The notes under the pieces were generated by a model, which was not told the origin of the DNA, ran no database searches, and worked only from the letters and a program-made list of their open reading frames with translations. The translations under genes and the position numbers were made by a program. From Microbacterium sp. Root180 (GTDB lineage Bacteria > Actinomycetota > Actinomycetes > Actinomycetales > Microbacteriaceae), in the NCBI RefSeq assembly GCF_001428485.1, contig NZ_LMHS01000003.1:1116922-1180921 (forward strand): a stretch of 64,000 nt of DNA. The letters are read 5' to 3'. The number at the start of each line of letters is the position of its first letter. Position 1 is the stretch's first letter. Of the stretch, positions 38,533 to 46,996 are shown one piece after another.

Positions 38533-38600
38533 GGGTGTTCCTCTCTCGGTGCGGGAATTGCTGTGTTCTCCGGGGGCGGCGCCCCGCGGTCTGTGCCGGC

Positions 38601-39632
38601 TCACGTGCCGGGCGGAATCAGCGACACGACGTCGGAGTCGTGCCAGGTCACGTGCACGCGGTCACCGCGGTCGTCGGGGGTCCGCGAGCGGTCGTTGGGC
38701 TCGAGTACCGTCACGCGCATCCCGGCATCGAGGTCGATGACACGACGGATGCCGGTGCCGATGTAGATCGACTCGACGAGCGTGCCGGGGGCGGAGCGCT
38801 CGCCCTCGCCCGTCGCCGCCTGCGCGCGCAGCGTGAGCTTCTCGGGGCGGATCGAGTGCTCGCCGGCCCGCCCGATGAGCGAGGTCGAACGGTCGTGGTC
38901 GAAGAGGTTGGACGTGCCGACGAAGTCGGCCACGAACCGCGAGGCGGGCTCCTCGTACAGCTCCCACGGCGTGCCGAGCTGCTCGATGCGGCCGTCGTGG
39001 AACACCGCGACACGGTCGGAGAGCGTGAGCGCCTCCTCCTGGTCGTGGGTGACGAAGATGAAGGTGATCCCGAGGTCGCGCTGGATCTGCTTGAGTTCGA
39101 CCTGCATCTGCTCGCGAAGCTTGAGGTCGAGCGCGCCCAGCGGCTCGTCCAGCAGCAGCACCTTCGGCTGCACGACGGTGGCTCGTGCGAGGGCGACCCG
39201 CTGTCGCTGTCCGCCTGACAGCTGCGCGGGCTTTCGCGAGGCCATCTGCTCCAGGTGCACCGCCTCGAGCGCCGCCATCGCGCGCCTCCGCCGCTCGGTG
39301 CGTCCGACGCCGCGGACGCGCAGTCCGTAGGCGACGTTCTCGAGCACTGACATGTGCGGGAAGAGCGCGTAGTCCTGGAAGACCGTGTTGACGTCCCGGT
39401 CGAAGGGCGCCTTGTTCGTGACGTCCTGGCCGAAGAGCTCGATCGTGCCGTTCGTCGGCTGCTCGAACCCGGCGATGAGCCGCAGCACCGTGGTCTTGCC
39501 CGAACCCGACGGGCCGAGCATGGAGAAGAACTCACCCGCGCCGATCTCGAGGTCGACGTGATCGACCGCCGTGACGGCGCCGAACTCCTTCGTGAGTCCG
39601 GTCAGCCGGATGGCGGGCTGCAGCTCGGTCAT
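38601..39632 (-). CDS. Polyamine-type ABC ATPase (PotA-like)
   Basis: A 343-residue ATPase. Walker A is GPSGSGKTT, signature LSGGQRQRVALARA, Walker B LLLDEPLGALD; a C-terminal TOBE-like regulatory domain follows residue 240 (HSIRPEKLTL). It is first in the potA-D-B-C order on the minus strand, with GAAGGAGAGG before its ATG, and is divergent from the GntR gene across a perfect palindrome. Confidence 0.94.
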   Translation of the reverse strand: MTELQPAIRLTGLTKEFGAVTAVDHVDLEIGAGEFFSMLGPSGSGKTTVLRLIAGFEQPTNGTIELFGQDVTNKAPFDRDVNTVFQDYALFPHMSVLENVAYGLRVRGVGRTERRRRAMAALEAVHLEQMASRKPAQLSGGQRQRVALARATVVQPKVLLLDEPLGALDLKLREQMQVELKQIQRDLGITFIFVTHDQEEALTLSDRVAVFHDGRIEQLGTPWELYEEPASRFVADFVGTSNLFDHDRSTSLIGRAGEHSIRPEKLTLRAQAATGEGERSAPGTLVESIYIGTGIRRVIDLDAGMRVTVLEPNDRSRTPDDRGDRVHVTWHDSDVVSLIPPGT

Positions 39633-39664
39633 TGACCTCTCCTTCGATGTCGATGCAACTAAAT

Positions 39665-39680
39665 CATATGGATCCATATG
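39665..39680. promoter_or_regulatory. Perfect 16-bp palindrome, probable GntR operator
   Basis: CATATGGATCCATATG is a perfect palindrome in the 122-bp gap between the transporter operon and the GntR gene, in an AT-rich patch of otherwise GC-rich DNA. It is 33 bp from the PotA-like start and 75 bp from the GntR start. Confidence 0.8.
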
Positions 39681-39754
39681 TCAAAAGATCACCCCGCGTG
39701 TTACGGTCATGTCACGGTTGGAGAGGACGGGCTTTTCGCACCGGGAAGGACCTG

Positions 39755-40513
39755 ATGCCGCACGCCACAGGACGCGTCGACGCGGCGCGCGCGGTCGTCT
39801 TCTCGCCGCTGGACGGCACGGGCCGCGCGGAGCTCGTCGAGCAGCGACTGACCGACGCGATCGTGAGCGGAGTCCTCCACGACGGCGAGCGCCTGCCGAA
39901 CGAATCCGACCTGTCCAAGAGCCTGGGCGTCGCCCTCGTGACGGCGCGGGAAGCGCTCGAGGGCCTGCGCGACAAGGGCTTCGTCCTCACGCGCCGCGGC
40001 CGCGATGGCGGCAGCTTCGTCACCTACGACCGTGAGACGGCGGCGCGGATGGTGTCGCTGCGCCTGCGTGACACGAGCCGCATCGAGTTGCGCGACCTCG
40101 CCCTGCACGTGTCCGCGATCGCCGGCGCCGCCGCGGAGACGGCCGCGAGCCGGGCGAGCGAGGACGATGTCGAGAGCCTCACGCGGCTGGCCGCCGGTGC
40201 CGACCTCGCGACCGCAGGAGGCGCGCGGCGTGCCGTCAGCCGGTTCCAGCTCGAGGTCGCCGCCGTCAGCCAGTCGCCCCGCCTCGTGCACGAGGAGATG
40301 CGCCTGCAGAGCGAGGCCGCTCCGCTGCTCTGGATGTGCCTGCGTGAACAGGAGTACCGTGACCGCAGCGCTTTCGCGCGCACCCGGGTCATCGCCGCCA
40401 TCCAGGACGTTGCACCGGAGGCTGCCCGCGCAGCGACGATCGCGCACATCGACGGCGCGTTCGAGTGGCTGATCGACGAACGAGCACGTATCGACGCGGG
40501 AGGCTCACCATGA
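39755..40513 (+). CDS. GntR/FadR-family regulator
   Basis: A 252-residue FadR-type regulator. The winged helix is about residues 25-95 (RLTDAIVSGVLHDGERLPNESDLSKSLGV, ALVTAREALEGLRDKGFV, RRGRDGGSFV), followed by an all-helical FCD-like effector domain. ATG with GGGAAGGA. It overlaps the next gene by 4 bp, so both are made together, and it should control the divergent polyamine-type transporter through the palindrome at 39665. Confidence 0.88.
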   Translation: MPHATGRVDAARAVVFSPLDGTGRAELVEQRLTDAIVSGVLHDGERLPNESDLSKSLGVALVTAREALEGLRDKGFVLTRRGRDGGSFVTYDRETAARMVSLRLRDTSRIELRDLALHVSAIAGAAAETAASRASEDDVESLTRLAAGADLATAGGARRAVSRFQLEVAAVSQSPRLVHEEMRLQSEAAPLLWMCLREQEYRDRSAFARTRVIAAIQDVAPEAARAATIAHIDGAFEWLIDERARIDAGGSP

Positions 40514-41250
40514 CCACGACCACGACCCGGTCGCACGTCGACGTCGTCGCACACGTCGCCGCGACGATCGACGGCATCTTCGCCATGATCGACGCCTGGC
40601 GGGACCGACTCGAAGCAGAGCTGACGGATGCCGCGCTCACGGCCGCCCAGATCGATCCGCTCGTCGAGACTTTCGCGGTACCGGCCGTGTCGGGAGAGAC
40701 CCTGCTCACGGGTGCCGGGTTCGTGGCGACACCCGGCGTGCTGGACGACGCGGAGTGGCACCTTGCCTGGTGGCTGGGCGGGACCGGCAGGGAGCTGCGC
40801 CGCCTGGCGACGATCGACGACCCGTCGCACGAGCAGTTCCGCGACTACACCACGCTGGAATGGTGGCGAGTGCCCACGGCGACGGGCGGCAGGCACCTCA
40901 CCGGTCCGTACGTGGACTACCTGTGCACCGACGACTACACCGTCACCGTCACGACGCCGGTGCGAGTCGGCGGCCGGATCATCGGGGTGGTGGGCGCCGA
41001 CGCTCTGGTGGACCGGCTGGAGCGGGAGCTGCTGCCCGCGATGCGCGCCGGCGCGACACCCGCGACGCTGGTGAACACGTCGGGCCGGGTCGTGACGTCG
41101 ACGGATGCCCGCCGCGAACCGGGCTCCATCCTGCGCACCGAGGGACTCGTCGACGCCATCCGGCGTGCTGCCGTGGATCCGGTCCCCATCGCCGGTGGCG
41201 CCGTGCTCGCCTGCGGAGACACGTCGCTGGCGCTGCTCGTCGGAGTCTGA
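40510..41250 (+). CDS. Soluble Cache-like sensor domain protein
   Basis: A 246-residue protein with no signal peptide or membrane segment. The centre resembles a Cache (PAS-like extracellular sensor) domain: YTTLEWWRVPTATGG, GPYVDYLCTDDYTVTVTTPV and GGRIIGVVGADALVDRLE follow the order of ligand-pocket strands. Cache domains normally sit outside the membrane, so a cytoplasmic one co-translated with a GntR regulator is odd. I infer it senses the transported amine or modulates the regulator, without direct proof. Confidence 0.65.
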   Translation: MTTTTTRSHVDVVAHVAATIDGIFAMIDAWRDRLEAELTDAALTAAQIDPLVETFAVPAVSGETLLTGAGFVATPGVLDDAEWHLAWWLGGTGRELRRLATIDDPSHEQFRDYTTLEWWRVPTATGGRHLTGPYVDYLCTDDYTVTVTTPVRVGGRIIGVVGADALVDRLERELLPAMRAGATPATLVNTSGRVVTSTDARREPGSILRTEGLVDAIRRAAVDPVPIAGGAVLACGDTSLALLVGV

Positions 41251-41255
41251 GCGGG

Positions 41256-42095
41256 CTACGGCGACCGCGTGAAGACGCGGACCTCGTCGCCCTCGACCGT
41301 GACGCGCACACCGGTGCCGATGGGGAAGCGGTCGCGGAGCGCGGCGGGCGATCGCTCGGTGACGGTGAAGGACGCCGTCGGCGCAAAGGCGCTGGCCCCG
41401 CACCCCGTGGTGAGGATCTCGTTCGCCGCCGCGGAGCCGTCCTCGCTCTCGCCACGCACCACGAACACGCAGACGATCTCGGAGTCGGGGCTTCCCCACG
41501 CGTTGGGCACCACCAGCACCCGCGTGCCCTCGAACACCTCGAAGACGCGTGCGCCCTCCTGCGGGTCCCCGAACATGTTCGTCGGCCATTCGGTGATCTC
41601 GACCTCGGGAAGCACCGCCACCGGAATGCCGCCGAACGATGACGTCGCCATCGTGATCCCTGCGCCCACCACGAGGGCGAGAGCGACGGATGCCGCCCAC
41701 ACCCAGATCGTGCGGCGCGACAGGGTCCCACGGGCGACCGTGGTGTCCGCGAGCGGCTCCGCGTCGTCCGGCGGCCGTGCACCGTCCGGCGGCCGTGCAC
41801 CGTCCGGCTCCTGTGCACCGTCCGTCCCCGCGTGCCGACCAGCCTCCGCCAGAGGTGGGGACGTCGGGAACGGCGCCTGGTCGCGCGGCTCCACATTCCA
41901 CGTTTCGTCGGCCCGGACGGGGGGATGCTCGTCCTCGGGCGTCGAGGCAGTCGGGGGCGCGGCATCCGGTATCGGCGGCACCGTCTCGAGCTCGCGCAGC
42001 CGCGCCTGCGCGACGGGATCGAGGTGGATATCGGCGTCGGGTCCGTACGCGCGCTCGCGCAGAGCGCGGAGCTCATCGTTGCCGCGGACGTCCAT
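41256..42095 (-). CDS. Membrane-anchored protein of unknown function
   Basis: A 279-residue protein I do not recognise. A soluble N-terminal half (about 130 residues) is acidic and proline-rich with the repeat DGARPPDGARPPD. One membrane segment follows (RTIWVWAASVALALVVGAGI), then an outside domain of about 130 residues with two cysteines (EIVCVFVV and TTGCGA) that could pair. The layout recalls actinobacterial anti-sigma-like or wall-sensing proteins, but no family motif is visible. ATG at 42095 is preferred for its GGGGG at 7 bp. Confidence 0.65.
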   Translation of the reverse strand: MDVRGNDELRALRERAYGPDADIHLDPVAQARLRELETVPPIPDAAPPTASTPEDEHPPVRADETWNVEPRDQAPFPTSPPLAEAGRHAGTDGAQEPDGARPPDGARPPDDAEPLADTTVARGTLSRRTIWVWAASVALALVVGAGITMATSSFGGIPVAVLPEVEITEWPTNMFGDPQEGARVFEVFEGTRVLVVPNAWGSPDSEIVCVFVVRGESEDGSAAANEILTTGCGASAFAPTASFTVTERSPAALRDRFPIGTGVRVTVEGDEVRVFTRSP

Positions 42096-42422
42096 CTTCA
42101 CACCCCCACGTGTGGTGCCGACAGCCCCCGAGCGAGCTGGGCGGTCATCGTCAACTCACCGTCTGGTACAGCATCCTCCGTCGAAAAAAACGATAGTCGA
42201 CGTGGGGCGCGCAGATCCCTATACTGCGAAATGCAGTAGCCATCGGGTTGATCGCGGCCGCATCGTGTGGGGACACGGGCCGCGGACTGGGGTAAGCGCG
42301 ACCGGTGGTCGCCTTGCGCCTGATGATGCTGGGGCAGCCATCGGGGTGGCTCCGCCACCTCGGCGGAGCCGCCCCGATCGCCTCCCCGCCGTATTCCGCC
42401 GCGCAGCGCTCACCCGCCGAGC
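42096..42422. other. 327-bp intergenic region
   Basis: This holds the terminator-like hairpin after dcd (42340-42378) and the presumed promoter of the 41256 gene. A run of seven A/T pairs lies near 42185, and a TATACT box near 42218 reads on the plus strand with no gene after it. A 16-codon minus-strand reading frame ends 2 bp before the 42095 start and might couple to it. No convincing gene. Confidence 0.5.
42340..42378 (-). terminator. Terminator-like hairpin after dcd
   Basis: A 17-bp stem with one G-T pair (ATCGGGGTGGCTCCGCC against its partner) and loop ACCTC, 44 bp after the dcd stop. No T-tract, as usual in high-GC actinobacteria. Confidence 0.75.
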
Positions 42423-43028
42423 TCACCCGCCGAGCGAACCGGCTTCGGTGGATCCCACGTCGGTGCGGTGGAAGTTCTGGAACGAGCGGGATGCCGTCGG
42501 CCCGCGCTGCCCTTGGTAGCGGTTCCCGTACGGCCCGCTGCCGTAGGGATTCTCGGCGGGCGACGTGAGCCGGAAGTAGCAGACCTGGCCGATCTTCATG
42601 CCCGGCCACAGCTTGATCGGCAGCGTCGCGACGTTGGACAGCTCCAGCGTCACGTGGCCCGAGAAGCCCGGGTCGATGAAGCCGGCGGTGGAGTGGGTCA
42701 GCAGGCCCAGGCGACCGAGCGACGACTTGCCCTCGAGACGCGCGGCGACGTCATCGGGCAGGGTGATCTGCTCGAACGTCGACCCGAGCGCGAACTCCCC
42801 CGGGTGCAGAATGAACGGCTCCGTCGGGTCGACCTCGATGAGGCGTGTCAGCTCGGGCTGGTCCTCTGCCGGATCGATGAACGGGTACTTGTGGTTGTCG
42901 AACAGCCGGAAGTAGCGGTCGAGCCGCACGTCGACGCTCGACGGCTGCACCATCGCGGGGTCCCAGGGATCGAGTCCGATGCGGCCCGCGTCGATTTCGA
43001 GCCGGATGTCGCGGTCACTGAGCAGCAC
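42423..43028 (-). CDS. dcd: dCTP deaminase (probably dUMP-forming)
   Basis: A 201-residue dCTP deaminase, which supplies dUTP/dUMP for thymidylate synthesis. Family motifs: [19 protein letters not shown] at the start, [27 protein letters not shown] in the active site and [14 protein letters not shown] [12 protein letters not shown] at the end. Actinobacterial Dcd is typically bifunctional with dUTPase activity. GTG start. Confidence 0.95.
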   Translation of the reverse strand: MLLSDRDIRLEIDAGRIGLDPWDPAMVQPSSVDVRLDRYFRLFDNHKYPFIDPAEDQPELTRLIEVDPTEPFILHPGEFALGSTFEQITLPDDVAARLEGKSSLGRLGLLTHSTAGFIDPGFSGHVTLELSNVATLPIKLWPGMKIGQVCYFRLTSPAENPYGSGPYGNRYQGQRGPTASRSFQNFHRTDVGSTEAGSLGG

Positions 43029-43257
43029 GGGGCCAGCCTACTGGGGGGGCGCGGGCGTTCCGGGCGGATGACGGAAGCCGTGTGGGACCGGAACACGACT
43101 CCCGCCGTTCCGGAGTCACTTTCTCCGCGATCCGGCGACGCTTCCTCCCCAGGTCGATGTTTCCGCCTCCTCCACAGGAGTGCCGGTAGCGTGACTTTTG
43201 ACAGGTGACCTGGGCTTTTCTGTCGCCGATGTCGGTGGCTCTCGGCAAGCTGGAGTC

Positions 43258-44690
43258 ATGTCCACCGCAGCCACGATCGACGAACGCGAGCTCGCTGTGC
43301 TCGACTCGCTGGTCACGAGCATCGCCGAGACGCGCACCGCGATCGCGGCGCTGCACGCGCTGGAGCTGACGTTCCTCGCGGCGGCCGAGGCGCTGGCCGA
43401 GGAGCAGACCGCGCGGCTCACCTCGGGCGACAGCCGGGCACGTGAGATGCCACGCCGCTCGATCGCCGCCGAGATCGGCACCGCCACCCGCACCAGCGAC
43501 CGCACCGTGCAACGGCGCATGGGGGAAGCATCGGTGCTGACCGGCGACTTCCCCCTCACCGTCCGGGCGCTGGGCGCCGGGCGCATCGACCGGGCCCACG
43601 TGGGCGTGATCCTCGAGACCGGCGCGATGATGACCGATGCCGCGGCCCGCGCCGACTTCGAAGCGGCCGCCGTCGCGCTGGCCGAGCGGGAAACCCCCGG
43701 CAGGCTGCGACCGCTGCTGCGCACCCTCGCCGCCCGACTCCACCCCACCTCCATCGACGTGCGCCACGCCGCCGCCAGCACCCGGCGCGGGGTATGGGTG
43801 GTCGATCTCGACGACGGCATGGCGCAACTGATCGCCACCCTCCCCGCCGCGACGCCAGCACCCGGCGCGGGGTATGGGTGGTCGATCTCGACGACGGCAT
43901 GGCGCAACTGATCGCCACCCTCCCCGCCGCGATCGCCCACGCCATCCGCGATCGACTCACCCGGTTCGCGCACACCGTGGTCGACGCGCGCCCGGCGCCC
44001 GGGAATCCCGGCGCGGCAACGAGCGGGGACGATCACCGCACCGTCGAAGCCGATCACCGCACGATCGAACAGGTCCGCGCCGATGTGCTCGCCGATCTGC
44101 TGCTCGCGGCCGATCCGACCGCCGTGCCGCGCTCCCCCGATCCCATCACCGGCACTGTGCAGGTCGTCGTCCCAGTACTGACACTGCTCGGCGACCGCGA
44201 CGGGACCGCCCGCCCCGTCGAGCGCGCTGGCCCCGCCGGCCACGCCGGTCCCGCCGAGCTCGTCGGCAAGGCACCGATCGACACGGCAACGGCACGACAC
44301 CTCGCCGGCACCGCAGCAGGCTGGGACCGCATCCTCACCCACCCCGTCACCGGCACCGTCCTCGCCGTCGACCGCTACCGGCCCAACGAACAGCAGCGCC
44401 GCCACCTGCGCGCCCGCGACAAACGATGCCGATTCCCCGGCTGCCGGATGCCAGTGCACCGCTGCGACATCGATCACACCACCGATGCGGCGCTCGGCGG
44501 CGCCACCTCGACGTGCAACCTCGCCCACCTCTGCCGCCGGCACCACTCCCTCAAGCACGCCACCGACTGGACAGTCACGCAACGGTCTGACGGGACCCTC
44601 GAATGGACCAGCCCCACTGGCCGAGTCCATCTCGACGAACCGCCCAGCAGCGTTCGCTTCCGCGCCAGCACCGACCCACCACCGTTCTAG
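43258..44690 (+). pseudogene. DUF222/HNH endonuclease gene frameshifted by an 80-bp tandem duplication
   Basis: Two overlapping frames together encode a DUF222-HNH protein. The N-terminal DUF222 half runs from ATG 43258 to a stop at 43911 (217 residues); the rest, with the HNH motif (CRFPGC, CDIDHTTDA, HLCRRHHSLKHA), continues in another frame to 44690. The cause is an exact 80-bp direct duplication (43773-43852 and 43853-43932). Removing one copy restores a single 450-residue frame. These genes are common multi-copy endonuclease-like elements in Microbacteriaceae. It could be a real mutation or an assembly error. Confidence 0.9.
43773..43932. repeat. Exact 80-bp tandem duplication
   Basis: Two identical 80-bp copies lie head to tail, beginning CGCCAGCACCCGG. 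The length is not a multiple of three, which shifts the HNH endonuclease gene out of frame. Perfect identity suggests a recent event. Confidence 0.97.
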
Positions 44691-44851
44691 CCGAGGGCGA
44701 TGAACCTCGACGACGGACCGGTCGGGAGCCTCTCCGACCGACCCTCGCGCCCGCGGCGCCCGCTTCCGCACCCGCGCCACCAGCACCGACCCAACGCCCT
44801 CCTCGCGGGAGCAGGCGAGCGTCGGGCGGATGAGCGCGGCATCCGCTCTGT

Positions 44852-44857
44852 TATCCT
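44852..44857 (+). promoter_or_regulatory. -10 box of tRNA-Gly promoter
   Basis: TATCCT lies 23 bp upstream of the tRNA, the only AT-rich word in the preceding stretch. The rest of 44691-44880 shows no gene. Confidence 0.5.
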
Positions 44858-44880
44858 TGCCGGACGCCGAAAGGCCTGCC

Positions 44881-44954
44881 GGGGATGTAGTTCAATGGCA
44901 GAACTTCAGCTTCCCAAGCTGATAGCGCGGGTTCGATTCCCGTCATCCCCTCCA
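44881..44954 (+). tRNA. tRNA-Gly (anticodon CCC)
   Basis: A 74-nt cloverleaf including an encoded CCA end. The acceptor pairs GGGGATG with CATCCCC, the D arm is GTTCAATGGCAGAAC, the anticodon stem TCAGC/GCTGA encloses loop TTCCCAA (anticodon CCC), and the T arm has GGTTCGATTCC. Confidence 0.95.
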
Positions 44955-45070
44955 CACCGCGTGAGCATGCATGCATTGATCGGACTCGGCCGGATGTCGA
45001 TCTGAGCGTCGCCCGTTCGACGTCCTGATTGAGCGGACGCACACAGCGCCCACGACGGAAGGATCAACCG

Positions 45071-45439
45071 ATGACGAAGTACTTCCTCACCGTGCCCCAC
45101 GACTCCGTCGAGGAGCCGACGATGGCAACGATGGACCCTGCCGAGCTCGAGGCCGCGCTTGCCGCTGTCGCCGAGTTCAATGCCGCCCTCGAGGAATCGG
45201 GGGCGCTGCTGTTCGCGGGCGGCCTGTATCCGCCGTCGACTGCGAAGACAGTCGACGTCTCGTCGGGCGCGCCCCGGGTGCTCGACGAGCCTTTCGTCGA
45301 GGCACCGGCCTACGTCGGCGGCTTCTGGTTGATCGAGGCTGCCGACGAAGCAGCGGCGATCGAGTGGACGGTCAGGGCGGCGACAGCGCTGCAGGGTCGC
45401 ATCGAGGTGCGCGCGCTGCAGGAGGTGCCGGGTGCTTGA
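45071..45439 (+). CDS. YCII-related domain protein
   Basis: A 122-residue protein of the YCII/DGPF type: it begins MTKYFLTVPHD, has AEFNAALEESGALLFAGGLYPPSTA and ends with a GGFWLIEAADEAAAIEWT helix, the usual order for this ferredoxin-like dimer fold. Relatives often sit with ECF sigma factors, but none is adjacent here. ATG with GAAGGA. Confidence 0.85.
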   Translation: MTKYFLTVPHDSVEEPTMATMDPAELEAALAAVAEFNAALEESGALLFAGGLYPPSTAKTVDVSSGAPRVLDEPFVEAPAYVGGFWLIEAADEAAAIEWTVRAATALQGRIEVRALQEVPGA

Positions 45440-45474
45440 CGATCCGGTGCCGGGCGACCTGCGACCGGTCGGCG

Positions 45475-46047
45475 TCAGTGAAGCGTCTCGCCCCGCTTGA
45501 GCATCTCGACGTAAAGGGCTGCTCGTGAGGCTCGCGAGTCCGGCCGTTTGAGATTGGCCACGCGGAAAGCCATCGCGAATCGGTTCTGCGCGGATTGCGC
45601 TGCGAAGGCCTGGGCTGCCTCCGGATCTGCGTTCAAGGCGTCCTGCAACTCGACGGGGATGTCGCCATCGCGCTGCCGATACGCGCTGTCCCATCGCCCG
45701 TCCGCCTTCGCCCGGTCGATCTCATGCTGGCCCTGGGGACGCATCCGGCCCTCTTCGATCAGCCGAGCGACATGGGCGATGTTCACCTTCGACCACATGC
45801 TTCGCGGACGGCGTGGGGTGAAGTTCTGCAGGAAGTAGTCGGCGTCGAGGGCGTGGGTCTGCCCATCGATCCACCCGAAGCACAGCGCCACATCGAGCGC
45901 CTCGGCATACGTGATCCCGGGCCGGGTCGTCGCCTTCTTTCGCAGCCTCAGGCGAACCCCACCCGGATCGGGGTCCGACTGCAACCAGGCTTCCCACTCC
46001 GCGACCGTGTCCACGTGCAGCTCGGGCTTCACTTCGCCTTTGGCCAT
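45475..46047 (-). CDS. YdeI/OmpD-associated family protein
   Basis: A 190-residue cytoplasmic protein. Family motifs: EWEAWL near the N-terminus, RLRKKATTRPGITYAEALDVALCFGWIDG and NFTPRRPRSMWSKVN, ending with NRFAMAFRVANLKRPDSR. The family is sometimes named for bacteriocin protection, but biochemical function is unsettled. The start is the ATG matching family starts; an upstream frame extension is unsupported. Confidence 0.87.
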   Translation of the reverse strand: MAKGEVKPELHVDTVAEWEAWLQSDPDPGGVRLRLRKKATTRPGITYAEALDVALCFGWIDGQTHALDADYFLQNFTPRRPRSMWSKVNIAHVARLIEEGRMRPQGQHEIDRAKADGRWDSAYRQRDGDIPVELQDALNADPEAAQAFAAQSAQNRFAMAFRVANLKRPDSRASRAALYVEMLKRGETLH

Positions 46048-46111
46048 GACGGGAGGATAGCTGCGGCCCCGGACGGTGGCCGGCCCGAAGCACCGTGGAG
46101 CGAGCGCGTGC

Positions 46112-46996
46112 TCAGGCGAGCGGCTCCGCTGTCTCGCGGGCAGCGCGCGCAGAGGAGCGGATCGCACCGATGCTCGCGACGATCACCAGCGCGATGCCGA
46201 CCAGCTCGAGCCACGACAGGTGCTGCCCGAGGAAGAGGAACCCGGCGAGCGCGGCCGTCGCCGGCGCGAGGCTCATGAGGATCGCGAACGCCGCCGCGGG
46301 CAGGCGACGCAGCGCGATGAGCTCGAATGCGTACGGGATCGTCGAGGACAGCACGGCCACGGCCGCCCCGAGAGCGATGATCTCCCAGCGCAGGAGCGCG
46401 GATCCGGCGTCGGCGATGCCGAAGGGCAGCGCGATCACCGCGCCGACGGCCATCGCGAGCGCGAGGCCGTCGAGCTTGGGGAACTCCCGCCCGACGCGGG
46501 CCGAGGCGAGGATGTAGAACGCCCAGCTCGCCGCGGCCCCGAGGGCGAACAGAACTCCGAGCGGGTCGAGGCGGTCCCACCCGCCGCCGCCGAGAGCCAC
46601 GACGCCGGCGAACGCCACGACCGCCCAGAGCCACGCCGATGCGCGACGGGCGGCGACGATCGACAGGACGAGCGGCCCGAGGACCTCGATCGTCACGGTG
46701 ACGCCGAGCGGCAGTCGTTCGAGCGCGAGGTAGAACAGCCCGTTCATGGTCGCCAGGACGAGGCCGAACAGCGCGACGCCCGTCCAGGCCGAGCGCGAGT
46801 GCCCGCGGAGGGCAGGACGCGCGATGAGGAGCAGCACGACAGCCGAGAACACGAGACGCAGCATCACCATGCCGAGGGGGCCGACGCTCGGGAAGAGCAG
46901 GACCGCGATCGCGGCACCCACCTCCTGGCACGCGAGACCCGCGACGACCAGGAGGATCGCCGGAGTGCTGATGCCGGTGGAGGCCCGAGCGCTCAC
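46112..46996 (-). CDS. EamA-family (DMT) transporter
   Basis: A 294-residue membrane protein with about ten segments in two EamA halves (GLACQEVGAAIAVLLFPSVG, later LGVLFALGAAASWAFYI and SSTIPYAFELIALRRLPAAAFAILMSLAPA), close to the RhtA threonine/homoserine exporter group. GTGA overlap with the upstream lipoprotein gene shows coupled translation. The substrate is likely an amino acid or related metabolite. Confidence 0.9.
   Translation of the reverse strand: MSARASTGISTPAILLVVAGLACQEVGAAIAVLLFPSVGPLGMVMLRLVFSAVVLLLIARPALRGHSRSAWTGVALFGLVLATMNGLFYLALERLPLGVTVTIEVLGPLVLSIVAARRASAWLWAVVAFAGVVALGGGGWDRLDPLGVLFALGAAASWAFYILASARVGREFPKLDGLALAMAVGAVIALPFGIADAGSALLRWEIIALGAAVAVLSSTIPYAFELIALRRLPAAAFAILMSLAPATAALAGFLFLGQHLSWLELVGIALVIVASIGAIRSSARAARETAEPLA

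Noticed and set aside
42098..42358. 86-codon minus-strand frame in the dcd-41256 gap
   Set aside because: No family resemblance and it crosses the likely promoter region; only its last 16 codons could be a leader peptide.
43198..43257. Upstream start for the HNH endonuclease
   Set aside because: The ATG at 43258 fits the usual DUF222 start; the extension is unlike the family.
44700..45005. Reading frame running across tRNA-Gly
   Set aside because: It overlaps a well-formed tRNA and has low-complexity Arg/Pro translation.
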